DNA of 64,000 nt from Halovivax gelatinilyticus (GTDB lineage: Archaea; Halobacteriota; Halobacteria; Halobacteriales; Natrialbaceae), in assembly GCF_024300625.1 (NCBI RefSeq), contig NZ_CP101322.1:3175992-3239991 (forward strand), given 5' to 3'. The translations under genes and the position numbers were made by a program. Under the pieces are notes generated by a model. It saw only the letters and a list, made by a program, of their open reading frames with translations. It did no database searches and was not told the origin of the DNA. Of the stretch, positions 53,470 to 62,585 are shown piece by piece. Every line of letters starts with the position of its first letter. The stretch's first letter is position 1.

Positions 53470-55062
53470 TTACTCCATGTAGCCGAGTCCCTTGAGACGC
53501 TTTTCGACGTCCGAAAAGTCGTCGTCGACCTGCTCGTCGGCGTCTAACGACCGGACGCTCTGGCGTTTCACTTTGGTCGTTGCGGGGGTGGAGTCCGGTC
53601 TGAACGCGTCGAAGAGAACCCGCCCGTCGACGTTCGACGGAACCGGTTCGTCGATCCCGTGGAGTAACGTCGGCGCCACGTCGACGACGCGAGCCCCGCG
53701 CAGCGACGCCCCCGCCTCGATCGACGGGCCCGCACACAGCATGATACCGGTAGAGCGGTGACTGGCCGCCGTCGACCCCGTGTCTCCGAACGGTTCGTTG
53801 GCGATCGTCGTGCGGCTCTCGTACTCGCCCCGGCCGTTGACGACGAGATCCGGGGCGTCGTCGTCCGTCGGAAAGAGGTCGTCGCCGTCGAAGACGCGGA
53901 GGACCGACTCGCCGGTTTCGGGATCGGAAACCGATTCGAAGCACGCACGAACCGAATCTTTCACGTCGGAGACGTCCCCCGAATCGACGATCCCGTCTTC
54001 GAAGCGATCGACGTCATTCACGTAGACGTTGCCGGCGTCGTGGACGAAGGCTTCCGTCTGACCGTAATCGACGTCGTAGAGGGCGTGGTCTCCCGGAATT
54101 TGCTCGGCCACGGAGTCGACCAACCGCCGGGGCAGCGCCGTCGCCAGCCGCTCTTCCGAGATACCGACGGAGGCGAGGGCGTTCGTGACCGAGTCTCTGG
54201 TGATTCCGAGCGCCGACAGCGCGCCTCTCGTTCCGTCGTCCTCCCGTCGCGTGAGAAATCCGTTCTGTTCGAGGATGTAATTCACGTAGACGAGTGTGTG
54301 GATCGGTCCGAAGCCGTGATCGGAGACGACGTAGAGGTCGGCGTTCGCCGCGTCGGTGCGATCGAGAATCTCGCCGAGTAACTCGTCTAGGATCTTGTAG
54401 TGTGACCGAAGCCGGTCTTCGTCCCACACCAGATGCTGGAACCGGTCCGGTGCGGTGAAGACGAAAAAACATAGCCGCCAGTCGGGAACGCGCTCAAGTA
54501 GCAGCTCCATCAGCGCGCGACGTGCGTCGAGAATTTCGTCGACGGCCGCCTCGAACGCGTCTAGGTCGTCGGCGTAGGAGGGGTAGTCCAGGCTGATCTG
54601 ATAGTCGGGAATGTGATCGGCGATCTCGGCGCCGAGGTCGGGTGGGTGTGTGAACGTTTTCTCCGTCGAGGGAGTCATCATCCCGGAGACGACGGCCCCG
54701 TCGATCTCGTTCGGCGGATACGTCATCGGGACGTTGCCGACGATCGACGGCGAAAGCTGACGCCAGATTGGCGGTTGACGGAGATCCCGACTGGTGTACA
54801 TTCGGTGGGTGTACGATTCGGAGAGCTTCTGAAAGCCATAAATGCCGTGTTTGTCCGGCCAGACCCCGGTCGCAATCGAGGGCCAGGCAAGCGGCGTCGT
54901 CGCCGGGCGCGTACTCTCGAGCGGCCCCGAGGCGCCCCGTTCGCGCAGTCGTGCGAAGTTCGGAAGCGTCCCGTCGTCGCTCCACTGTTCGATGAGCCGC
55001 CATGGGACGCCGTCGAGCCCGAGGACGAACGCTCGATCGGCGCCGGTACTAGATCCAGACAT
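53470..55062 (-). CDS. AlkP-superfamily phosphodiesterase/phosphatase, second copy
   Basis: 530 residues. Motifs: FVLGLDGVPWRLIEQWSD (Asp), RPATTPLAWPSIATGVWPDKHG with the Thr nucleophile, VVSDHGFGPIHTLVYVNYIL (Asp, His) and GIMLCAGP. The C-terminus RLKGLGYME is like that of the 40-kb paralogue (RLSDLGYL). Cytoplasmic, no signal peptide. Substrate unknown; a phosphate-containing lipid- or sugar-linked intermediate is plausible. It converges with the PP-loop gene, 59 nt between stops. Confidence 0.83.
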   Translation of the reverse strand: MSGSSTGADRAFVLGLDGVPWRLIEQWSDDGTLPNFARLRERGASGPLESTRPATTPLAWPSIATGVWPDKHGIYGFQKLSESYTHRMYTSRDLRQPPIWRQLSPSIVGNVPMTYPPNEIDGAVVSGMMTPSTEKTFTHPPDLGAEIADHIPDYQISLDYPSYADDLDAFEAAVDEILDARRALMELLLERVPDWRLCFFVFTAPDRFQHLVWDEDRLRSHYKILDELLGEILDRTDAANADLYVVSDHGFGPIHTLVYVNYILEQNGFLTRREDDGTRGALSALGITRDSVTNALASVGISEERLATALPRRLVDSVAEQIPGDHALYDVDYGQTEAFVHDAGNVYVNDVDRFEDGIVDSGDVSDVKDSVRACFESVSDPETGESVLRVFDGDDLFPTDDDAPDLVVNGRGEYESRTTIANEPFGDTGSTAASHRSTGIMLCAGPSIEAGASLRGARVVDVAPTLLHGIDEPVPSNVDGRVLFDAFRPDSTPATTKVKRQSVRSLDADEQVDDDFSDVEKRLKGLGYME

Positions 55063-55382
55063 AGGATGCGGTGGTCACCAACTACCGCTCTCCATGGAGC
55101 GAGACGGTTTTGTTATGCGACCGCTGCATCGGTATCCACGGTGGAGACTCTCCCTACACGACCGTTGCGTGTGACTCCATCACGTCCCTATCGTCGGATC
55201 GGTAACGGGACGAACGACGGCGTGTTTCCGTCCCCACGGACGTCTAGAGCCGAAACGGTTTCAGCCGTAAGGGACGTCGCTCGGTCGCTCGTCGAACGGT
55301 CTGATCGGATCGTACCGACCGAAAAGCCGGCCATAACAATCGATCCCGACACGGTATCGACGGCTATGATCGCAGTTTCGAG
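55063..55382. other. Divergent intergenic region
   Basis: 320 nt between the AlkP-family gene and the deacetylase. It contains a possible minus-strand box near 55110-55120 (TAACAAAA) and an AACAATC element about 45 nt before the deacetylase start. No gene is seen. Confidence 0.3.
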
Positions 55383-56327
55383 GTGGCCGCCGTGGGCAGC
55401 GTGGTAATCTCGATCGACGCCGAACTCGGGTGGGGATTTCACGACCTCGAATCACCGCCCAACGAGCGTATCGAGCGCGCCAGATGGGGGTGGCAAACGA
55501 CGCGCGCGTTGCTCGATGCGCACGAGATCCCGGCGACCTGGGCGGTGGTCGGCCACCTCATGCTCGAATCGTGTGACGGGATTCACGAGGCTCATCCGGC
55601 GCCGGAAGGGTGGTTCGAACGCGAGCGTACCGAGTGGCGATCCAGGCGGGATCTTCGATTCGGACCCGACCTCGTCGAATCGCTCGTCGAATCGCCCGTC
55701 GATCACGAGATCGCTTCTCACTCGTTCTCGCACGTCTTGTTCGACGATCCGGGAACGACGAGTGAACTGGCACGCGCTGAGTGTGAACGGGCGGTGGAAC
55801 TGGCCGACGCGTGGAATCTTTCGCTCGACTCGTTCGTCTTTCCGCGAAACGGCGTCGGTCACCGAGACGCGCTCGCCGACGCCGGCTTCATCGCTTACCG
55901 GTCGCGAACGGACGAGGCGGAGGGCCTCTATCCCGTCGTACGTGACGTACTTAGTCCGCGTTCGATGCTGGTCACGCCCCGGGTCGACGAGTACGGGCTC
56001 GTCGACGTTCCACCCTCGCTGTTCGCCTTCGGGTTCGAAGATCGATTTCGCCGTATCGCCGAGACGGTCCGCGACGATCCGATGGTCGAACTCGCCCGCA
56101 GAGGGATCGATCAGGCGGCGACCGGTGACGGAATCTTTCACCTCTGGTTCCACCCGAACAACGTGACGACGGCGGCCGACTCGACGCGACTGCGCCGGAT
56201 CCTCACATACGTTTCACGACGTCGGGCGGACGGTTCCCTCTCGGTCGAAACGATGGGGCAGGTCGGCCGTCGCGTCCTCGAGACGTCCGACGAGTCGGTA
56301 GGAACCCGTCGTGTGGGTCCCACCTAG
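55383..56327 (+). CDS. Polysaccharide deacetylase-family protein (NodB-like)
   Basis: 314 residues from a GTG. Motifs: VVISIDAELGWGFHDLE (catalytic Asp region), TWAVVGHLML, EIASHSFSHVLFDDPG (the HxxSH metal-binding pattern) and FHLWFHPNNVTT near the end. It probably removes N-acetyl or other acyl groups from a glycan. No signal peptide, so it may act on lipid- or nucleotide-linked precursors inside the cell. It converges with the GT4 gene, whose stop is 36 nt away. Alternative GTG starts exist at 55392 and 55401. Confidence 0.83.
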   Translation: MAAVGSVVISIDAELGWGFHDLESPPNERIERARWGWQTTRALLDAHEIPATWAVVGHLMLESCDGIHEAHPAPEGWFERERTEWRSRRDLRFGPDLVESLVESPVDHEIASHSFSHVLFDDPGTTSELARAECERAVELADAWNLSLDSFVFPRNGVGHRDALADAGFIAYRSRTDEAEGLYPVVRDVLSPRSMLVTPRVDEYGLVDVPPSLFAFGFEDRFRRIAETVRDDPMVELARRGIDQAATGDGIFHLWFHPNNVTTAADSTRLRRILTYVSRRRADGSLSVETMGQVGRRVLETSDESVGTRRVGPT

Positions 56328-56363
56328 AACGTACGAAGCGCACTCACGGATTGAACCGACGCT

Positions 56364-57365
56364 TCACGTGGTGTCGGTGTTCGCCAACTCTGGTTCTTCT
56401 GCGCGTGGAACGAGCGATACCTCGCGATCGATCGCATCCTCGTAGACCGCGAGTAACGCGTTCGTCTGACGATCGATCCCGACCGACCGTGCGGCGTCTC
56501 GTCCGTTCGACCGGCCGCCGTTTACGAGGACGGTCTCGAGGCCGTCGACGAGCGCGTCGTTCGAACCGGCGACGACGGAGGGCTCGACAGATGCCAGCCG
56601 TGCTGGAACGTCACCGACCGGCGTCGAGACGACCGGAAGTTCACAGGCCATCGCTTCCTTTACGGCGTTCGGAGATCCCTCCGATCGCGAGGTCAAAAGG
56701 AGCGCGTCGGCGGCGTTCATGTACGCCGGAACGCGCTCGTGAGAGACGCCGGAGACCGTCCGCAATCTGACCGGCTTCGAGAGGCGCCGATCGACCCGTT
56801 CGACGATCGATCGCGCGCGCGGGTAGTCTTTGACAGTTCGCGTTTTGGCGTACGGAAAGAGAACGTCGTATCCCCCGTCGGTCCACCCGACCGATCGGCG
56901 TGCGCGCTCTCCATCCATCGGTCTGAACGTTTCGAGGTCGATTCCGTCCGGAATCACGTGACAGTCCGTATCGAGCAGCCGCGCCATCTCCGCCGACATC
57001 ACGACGACGTTCGAACTGGCTCGCGCCGAGAGCCGACTGATAGGGGCGATCAACGGGTGGTGGAGATCGGATCCCCACAGCGAGAGGACGACCGGACATC
57101 GACGCTGTGTGAACGCGAACGGACCGATGAGGCCATAATGGGCGTGAATAAGGTCTGTCGATTCGTCGACGCGATCGCGAACGATTCGTCCGAATCTGAC
57201 GTAGTCGATCGCGGACCGCCCATCGGATCCGGTCGGATCCCCCGGGACGGCACACACCGTCGTCTCGACACCGTACCGTGATAACGCCTCGACCTGCTGT
57301 TCGAAGAACGGCGCCGCCGCGTTCGTCGTCAGCGCGAGAACGGAAACCGGTCGATCTGTCCCCAT
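56364..57365 (-). CDS. Glycosyltransferase family 4 protein
   Basis: 333 residues of GT-B fold: LIHAHYGLIGPFAF and VVLSLWGSDLHHPL in the N-terminal half, then VIPDGIDLETFRPMD and the GT4 donor-site segment TSRSEGSPNAVKEAMACELP. It transfers a sugar from a nucleotide donor to a lipid- or protein-linked glycan. The donor is unknown, but the sugar-nucleotide operon next door is an obvious candidate. Cytoplasmic or membrane-associated. Confidence 0.87.
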   Translation of the reverse strand: MGTDRPVSVLALTTNAAAPFFEQQVEALSRYGVETTVCAVPGDPTGSDGRSAIDYVRFGRIVRDRVDESTDLIHAHYGLIGPFAFTQRRCPVVLSLWGSDLHHPLIAPISRLSARASSNVVVMSAEMARLLDTDCHVIPDGIDLETFRPMDGERARRSVGWTDGGYDVLFPYAKTRTVKDYPRARSIVERVDRRLSKPVRLRTVSGVSHERVPAYMNAADALLLTSRSEGSPNAVKEAMACELPVVSTPVGDVPARLASVEPSVVAGSNDALVDGLETVLVNGGRSNGRDAARSVGIDRQTNALLAVYEDAIDREVSLVPRAEEPELANTDTT

Positions 57366-57560
57366 TTACGGCGTATCGCCCACGAGCCAGCATTGTTAGA
57401 CACCGCCTGCGACGTTCCCGTCACTCGATTCGACCGAGTGTGGTACGTACTACACTCGATCTCCGTCGACCGTCGGTATGGCGTTCCTGATACTCTCAGG
57501 TCGTGAACTGTCGATGAACGTTTATCCCCACCATTGGTGAAGCGCGAATCGTTCGTTAGA

Positions 57561-57770
57561 ATGACGCTCGTCGACTACCTGCTGTCTCACGTTCGTTCTC
57601 CCGGGAATACGTCATCTGAGACGGTCACCGCTCGTGGGACAGATGGGCCACACGACGGTACGGTGATGGTCGTATACGAGTGTCGTCGGTGCGGGACGTC
57701 CGTTGGCGATACGACGACTCGGTGCCCGAACTGCGATCGACGGACCATCGCGGAGTATCCGGTCGACTGA
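57561..57770 (+). CDS. Small zinc-ribbon protein (69 aa)
   Basis: 69 residues. A polar N-terminal part (MTLVDYLLSHVRSPGNTSSE) precedes VYECRRCGTSVG and RCPNCDRRTIAEYPVD: two CxxC pairs forming one zinc site, as in rubredoxin-like ribbons. It is annotated by pattern only; no function known. ATG 57561 is chosen over the GTG at 57534. It converges with the dehydrogenase gene, 25 nt between stops. Confidence 0.62.
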   Translation: MTLVDYLLSHVRSPGNTSSETVTARGTDGPHDGTVMVVYECRRCGTSVGDTTTRCPNCDRRTIAEYPVD

Positions 57771-57795
57771 GCCGGTCTCCGATACGCACGACGAC

Positions 57796-59379
57796 TCATT
57801 CCTGGGGCGGTGAGAGGCGTTCGAACCCGTCTGAGTACCGTCCGGCGGCGTTTTCCCACCCGCTCGACGGAGTACTGGCGGTCTCGCCGTCGGCGGACCC
57901 GCCGAGCACCCGATACCGGTGGCGAGTCGTCTCGATACCGAGCCCATCTCGTCCGTCGAAGATCACCATCGGTTCGAGTTCGTCCCACTCGATCCGTTCG
58001 AATTCCTCGTGTGGGGTGACCACGACGGCAGCGTCGAGTTCGAGCGATCCGAACTCGTCGAGAGCGACGACCGTCGTCGATCCCCGTTTCTCCGTTTCAC
58101 GAGTTGGGGCGACCGATCGTTCGAGGCTGGTCGAATCGAAATCGATCAGGTTGGACTCGCTCGAACCGTTGGCAGAGTCGGTCACGCTCGCTCGTACTCG
58201 TTCGAGCGCCGATTCGATCTCGCTCGCATCGACGATGGGGTCGATCGCGTAGACGGTCGACCCTCGAGCTTCGAGCGTCGCGAGTATCTCGATCCCGGGT
58301 GCGGTCCGTAACTCGGCAACTCCTGGTCGGTACGTCACGCCCAGGACGGCGATGGCGGCCTCGTCCATCGATACGCCAGCGTCCGCTACGTGACGGGAAA
58401 CTTCCTCTACCGTCCACCCCGGCATACGTTCGTTCACCCGACGAGAGACGGACGTAACCGGCGTTGGCGTCTTCGTCCGATCGCGGAGGAAGTGCGGGTA
58501 GTTCGGTATACAGTGACCCCCGACACCGGGACCAGGATCGTGGAGATCGCAGACCGGAAGTTCGTTGGCCGTGTCCATCGCCTCGCGAACCGATATTCCG
58601 AGTTCCGTCGCAGTCGTCGCGAGTTCGTTCGCGAGCGCGATGTTGACGTCTCGGTAGATACCCTCGAACACCTTGACGGCCTCCGCGGTCGTCGCGTCGC
58701 TAACCACGTCGATCGGCCCGTCCGTTACCTCTTCGTAGAGGGCGGTCGCCGCGCGAGCGCTCTCGGCGTCGATACCGCCGACCACTTTCGGATAGCGGCC
58801 TCGAATATCCCGAAGCGCCGTCCCCGAGGACGTCCGCTCCGGACAGACGGCGATCCCGAACGTCCCCGGTTCAAGCGACGAGCGTGCGACCAGCGTCGGT
58901 GCGACGACGTCGCGGACGGTTCGCGGCGGAACCGTCGACTCGATGACGACGAGGTCTCCGCGACCGAGCCCGTCGGCGACGACGTCGAGGACCGCTTCGA
59001 GCGCGGAGAGATCCGGCTGATTCGTCTCGGTCACTAGTGTCGGAACCAGGATGACGTGGACCCGCGCCGTTTCCGCGGCGGTGACGCCGTCGCTCGTCGC
59101 CTCCAGACGGCCTCTGTCGACCTGTTCGGCGACTAACTCGGCGAGTCCGGGTTCACCGTCGACGTGAGACTCACCGTCGTTGATCGTCGAGACGACGGTC
59201 TCGTCGACATCGACGCCGATGACCGACCCCGTCCGTTCGGCGAGGACGCTCGCCAGGGGGAGGCCCATCTTCCCCAGCCCGTACACCGCGATGGGGATCG
59301 ATCCGTCTCGGAGCGCTTCCCGTCGACCTTCGACGTCGTGTGGGGAATCGTACAGTCGATCCGGCGTCGTATCGGTCAT
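57796..59379 (-). CDS. UDP-sugar 6-dehydrogenase (WbpA/WecC-like)
   Basis: 527 residues of the UDP-glucose/UDP-GlcNAc dehydrogenase family. NAD-binding motif AVYGLGKMGLPLASVLA, catalytic-site segments VVIESTVPPRTV and KVFEGIYRDVNIALANELA, and the catalytic Cys in GVGGHCIPNYPHFL. It oxidises C6 of a UDP-hexose(NAc) to a uronic acid with two NAD+. A polar insert near residues 395-440 lengthens the C-terminal domain. The ATG overlaps the stop of the upstream oxidoreductase gene (ATGA). As the last gene of the operon it would make UDP-GlcNAcA, the probable first step. Confidence 0.88.
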   Translation of the reverse strand: MTDTTPDRLYDSPHDVEGRREALRDGSIPIAVYGLGKMGLPLASVLAERTGSVIGVDVDETVVSTINDGESHVDGEPGLAELVAEQVDRGRLEATSDGVTAAETARVHVILVPTLVTETNQPDLSALEAVLDVVADGLGRGDLVVIESTVPPRTVRDVVAPTLVARSSLEPGTFGIAVCPERTSSGTALRDIRGRYPKVVGGIDAESARAATALYEEVTDGPIDVVSDATTAEAVKVFEGIYRDVNIALANELATTATELGISVREAMDTANELPVCDLHDPGPGVGGHCIPNYPHFLRDRTKTPTPVTSVSRRVNERMPGWTVEEVSRHVADAGVSMDEAAIAVLGVTYRPGVAELRTAPGIEILATLEARGSTVYAIDPIVDASEIESALERVRASVTDSANGSSESNLIDFDSTSLERSVAPTRETEKRGSTTVVALDEFGSLELDAAVVVTPHEEFERIEWDELEPMVIFDGRDGLGIETTRHRYRVLGGSADGETASTPSSGWENAAGRYSDGFERLSPPQE

Positions 59380-60374
59380 CGGGAACGGACCTCCAGGCTC
59401 TCTCGCGTTCGAACTCGATCGTCGATCGTTCGAACCGTCTCGAGGGCGCGAAGTCCCGCTTCGGCGGTCACCGGCGGTTCCGTTCCCTCGGTCACGGCGG
59501 TGACGAACGACTCGATCTCCGCTCGCAGCGGTTCGCGGTTTTTGACCTCCGGGCGTTCGATAACGCTCTCGTGTCGGTATCGGTTTCCGCTTTCGTCGCT
59601 GACGAACTCGGGGAACGAGTCTCGATACAGCAAAACGGACTGATCGAGGTAATCGACCTCGACGAGGCAGTCGGTCGCCGTGACGGTCAGTCGCCTCACT
59701 TTGCGTTGACTCACCCGACTCGCCGTCAGCGTCGCCACGACGTCGTCGAACTCGAGGGTTGCCGTCGCGTGTTGTCCGTCGGCGGTTCCCGCGGCGGCGA
59801 CGGCCGTCGGGACCGATCCGATCAGTGACTGGACGATGTCGACGTCGTGAATCATCAGGTCGAGTGTCACCCGATCGCTCGTGGTTCGATCGACCGGCGG
59901 ACCGAGTCGTTTCGCGTCCACTGCGATGATGTCCAGGTCGCGAATCAGGTCGGCGGTCGCCCTGACGGCTGGATTGAACCGTTCGACGTGACCGACTTGC
60001 AAGACGAGTCCGGACTCGCGCGCGAGCGAGGCGAGTTCCTCACCCCGCTCCGGATTCGCCGTGATCGGTTTCTCGACGAGGACGTGGACGCCGGCGTCGA
60101 GACAGCGTTTAACGACCTCGAAATGTGCCGCCGTCGGGACGGCGACCGAGACGAGATCACACTCATCGAGTAACTCGTCCAGCTCCCGCGTGACCGTCCC
60201 GTACTCGGCCGCGACGCATCGAGCGAGTTCCTCGTCGAGATCGGCGATACCGGCGAGGGTGACGCCCCGTGATTCGCTGTATACTCGCGCGTGATTCTCC
60301 CCCATCGCGCCGACGCCGACGACGCCGGCGCGTGGAGGGATCGATACGGGTTTCGACCTGTCAATTACTGTCAT
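59376..60374 (-). CDS. Gfo/Idh/MocA-family oxidoreductase (WbpB-like)
   Basis: 332 residues. Rossmann start (AGVVGVGAMGENHARVYSES), the EKP motif in HVLVEKPITANPERG and LMIHDVDIVQSLIG in the C-terminal domain. In the WbpB role it would oxidise the 3-hydroxyl of UDP-GlcNAcA to the 3-keto sugar for transamination. Coupled by a 4-nt overlap to the dehydrogenase; upstream, a 55-codon ORF fills the gap to the aminotransferase. The identity of the substrate is inferred from gene order. Confidence 0.87.
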   Translation of the reverse strand: MTVIDRSKPVSIPPRAGVVGVGAMGENHARVYSESRGVTLAGIADLDEELARCVAAEYGTVTRELDELLDECDLVSVAVPTAAHFEVVKRCLDAGVHVLVEKPITANPERGEELASLARESGLVLQVGHVERFNPAVRATADLIRDLDIIAVDAKRLGPPVDRTTSDRVTLDLMIHDVDIVQSLIGSVPTAVAAAGTADGQHATATLEFDDVVATLTASRVSQRKVRRLTVTATDCLVEVDYLDQSVLLYRDSFPEFVSDESGNRYRHESVIERPEVKNREPLRAEIESFVTAVTEGTEPPVTAEAGLRALETVRTIDDRVRTRESLEVRSR

Positions 60375-60376
60375 GT

Positions 60377-60544
60377 CTAGTATGTTCGGCGGGTGTCCGG
60401 TCGCGTTCGTTCTCCAGTCGCGTGGTTTCGGTCGGGTTCGATAGCGCCGATCGGCTCGCTACTACCGGGACAGCGCGCAGAGCGATCCACCTCGACCGCT
60501 CCGTCTCGCGCCTCTCGACTCGGCGCCTTCGGCGGGTTCGTCAT
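60377..60544 (-). CDS. Possible 55-aa protein, coupled to the sugar-nucleotide operon
   Basis: The 166-nt gap between the aminotransferase and oxidoreductase genes is exactly filled by a 55-codon frame. Its ATG overlaps the aminotransferase stop (ATGA) and its stop ends 2 nt before the next ATG. The product is hydrophilic and charged (MTNPPKAPSREARDGAVEVD, then SARCPGSSEPIGAIEPD, ending TRRTY) with no domain I recognise. The coupling favours translation, but GC-rich DNA gives open frames readily. Confidence 0.42.
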   Translation of the reverse strand: MTNPPKAPSREARDGAVEVDRSARCPGSSEPIGAIEPDRNHATGERTRPDTRRTY

Positions 60545-61650
60545 GTCGATTCGTAGTGCTCGTCGATGGCACGGACGACGCGTCGGCACGCGTCGGTCCC
60601 GATCCCGGGATGGACCGGTATGGAGAGCACTTCCCGCGACGCGCGTTCGGCTACCGGGAGATCCGTCGCCGCCGTGTGGACCGCGTCGTAAGCGGGGAGC
60701 TGGTGGATCGGCGTCGGATAGTAGACGCCGGTTTCGACGTTCGCCGCGTCGAGCGACGACCGCAGCGCATCGCGATCGTCGACGCGGATCGTGTACTGGT
60801 GGTAGACGTGCCCGTATCCGTCGGGCACAGCCGGTCTCGAGACCGGCGCATCCGCCAGGTGCTCGTCGTAGTAGCTCGCGTTGGTTCGGCGGGCGTCGGT
60901 GAAGGAGGGAAGCCGATCGAGCTGTCGCCGACCGATGGCCGCCGCGATCGACGTCATCCGGTGGTTGTGTCCGAGCTGGGCGTGCTCGTAGCCGCGATCG
61001 TTCGACTCTCGCCGGCCGTGATTGATGTAACTCGCGACTCGCGCTGCCAGCGCTTCGTCGTCGGTCGTCACTATTCCCCCTTCGCCCGTCGTCATATTCT
61101 TCGTCGGATAGAACGAGAAGCACGCGGCGTCGCCGAGCGATCCGACCCGGTCACCGTCGATCGACGCGCCGTGTGCCTGACAGGCGTCTTCGACGACGAA
61201 CAGGTCGTGCTCGTCTGCGATCTCCACGAGCTCGGTCATCGGCGCCGGACAGCCGTACAGGTGAACCGGCAGAATGCCGACGATATCGTCGCGATCGCTA
61301 CACTGTTTGGCGACTGCGTTCTCATCGATCGTGAACGTCTCGGGATCGATGTCCGCGAACACCGGCCGACCACCGGCGAGTCGGATGGCGTTCGCGCTGG
61401 CGACGAACGAGAACGGAGAGGTCACGACCGCGTCTCCCGGTTCGAGTCCGATCGCCTCGAGGGTCGCGGTGAGGGCGGTCGTTCCGTTCGACGTCGCGAC
61501 GGCGTGGTCGGTCCCGCAGTACTCTGCGAACTCCGATTCGAAGAGCCGCACCTCCGGTCCGTCTGCCAGTGACCCGCGCTCCAGGAGCGCTTCGATTCGG
61601 TCGTACGCCGCCGGACCGATGTCTGGATCGGCGAGGGGTACGTCCGTCAT
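60541..61650 (-). CDS. DegT/DnrJ/EryC1 sugar aminotransferase (WbpE-like)
   Basis: 369 residues. GTDHAVATSNGTTALTATLE, VEDACQAHGASIDGDRVG and CFSFYPTKNMTTGEGGIV, the last holding the PLP Lys. The C-terminal part (VYHQYTIRV, GVYYPTPIHQLPAY) is typical of sugar-nucleotide 3- or 4-aminotransferases. In the WbpE role it would convert the 3-keto sugar to a 3-amino sugar with Glu as donor. Its start overlaps the acetyltransferase stop by 4 nt. Confidence 0.88.
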   Translation of the reverse strand: MTDVPLADPDIGPAAYDRIEALLERGSLADGPEVRLFESEFAEYCGTDHAVATSNGTTALTATLEAIGLEPGDAVVTSPFSFVASANAIRLAGGRPVFADIDPETFTIDENAVAKQCSDRDDIVGILPVHLYGCPAPMTELVEIADEHDLFVVEDACQAHGASIDGDRVGSLGDAACFSFYPTKNMTTGEGGIVTTDDEALAARVASYINHGRRESNDRGYEHAQLGHNHRMTSIAAAIGRRQLDRLPSFTDARRTNASYYDEHLADAPVSRPAVPDGYGHVYHQYTIRVDDRDALRSSLDAANVETGVYYPTPIHQLPAYDAVHTAATDLPVAERASREVLSIPVHPGIGTDACRRVVRAIDEHYEST

Positions 61651-62225
61651 CGGATCTGATTCGGTCCCGTGAGTCGGTCTGGTAGCGGTCGATCGGTCGC
61701 CGGCGCGCCGACGGCGAGCGTATTGGGGGGAACGTCGTCGGTCACGATCGCTCCGGCGGCGACGAACGCGTTTTCGCCGACGGTGACGCCCGGTAAGATC
61801 GTCGCATTGGCGCCGACCGACGCTCCGTCTTCGATCGTCGGCCCATCGAGTCCCGCCTCCGTCCGTATCGGATACTCGTCGTTCGTCATCACTGCTCCCG
61901 GTCCGACGAACACGTTGGATCCGATCTCCGTCTCGGTCGGAACGTAGACGTTCGACTGGATGCTGACGGACGAACCGATCTCGGTCTGACCGTCGATGAC
62001 GGTCTTCGTTCCGACGAGTACGTCGTCGCCGATCGTGGTTCCCTCGCGGACGAGAACGTCGTGTCCGGTACGGAAATTCCGACCGATCGTGACGTCACCG
62101 TAGATGATGCTGCCGGCTCTAATCGTACACGCGTCGCCGAGACGGGTCGGCTCATCGAACTCGCCGTAGCCGATCGTCACGTCGTCGTCGATCGAACAAT
62201 CGCTACCGTCGACGACCCGCGTCAT
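61647..62225 (-). CDS. Left-handed beta-helix acetyltransferase (WbpD-like)
   Basis: 192 residues of hexapeptide repeats throughout (IRAGSIIYGDVTIGRNFRTG, VLVREGTTIGDDVLVGTKTV, ILPGVTVGENAFVAAGAIVT), with NVFVGPGAVMTNDEYPI typical of WbpD/WlbB. It would acetylate the 3-amino group of the sugar nucleotide with acetyl-CoA. First gene of the operon. An AT-rich box (about 62257-62266) lies some 32-41 nt upstream, suggesting a short leader. Confidence 0.88.
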   Translation of the reverse strand: MTRVVDGSDCSIDDDVTIGYGEFDEPTRLGDACTIRAGSIIYGDVTIGRNFRTGHDVLVREGTTIGDDVLVGTKTVIDGQTEIGSSVSIQSNVYVPTETEIGSNVFVGPGAVMTNDEYPIRTEAGLDGPTIEDGASVGANATILPGVTVGENAFVAAGAIVTDDVPPNTLAVGAPATDRPLPDRLTGPNQIR

Positions 62226-62585
62226 GTCGATACACCCGTGTTGGATCGTACAGGATGGTTATATTTCATGATCGACTGCACAACTCGGTTGCAATCAGGC
62301 GAAACCAACCGGTAATCACGCTTTGTTATCCCGCACTTGCACGACCGGTAGCCTTGCGCTACGAACGATACCGGTTACGGTTCGAGGTCAGCCGTTCGGA
62401 GGGATCTAGCGGCCGGATTCGGACGATTCAGGGTACGACATTTCGAAGTTACTGTCCGTCACGCGGCGAAACTGGTACAATCACCTTTCGCGGGGGTAGC
62501 CGACTGATAGTAAAGCCACTCTCCATCCCAGAAAGTGGCGTGAGGTATCCGATTCGCACCGTTACGGCCCAAACCGAGACGAACG
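62226..62585. other. Divergent intergenic region at the operon head
   Basis: 360 nt. It contains the AT-rich box GGTTATATTT (62257-62266), probably the promoter of the sugar-nucleotide operon on the minus strand. No gene or clear operator is seen. Confidence 0.4.

Noticed and set aside
60377-61123. Long minus-strand frame overlapping the DegT aminotransferase
   Set aside because: Most of it is a shadow of the aminotransferase gene; only the last 55 codons fall in the gap and were kept as a possible small gene.
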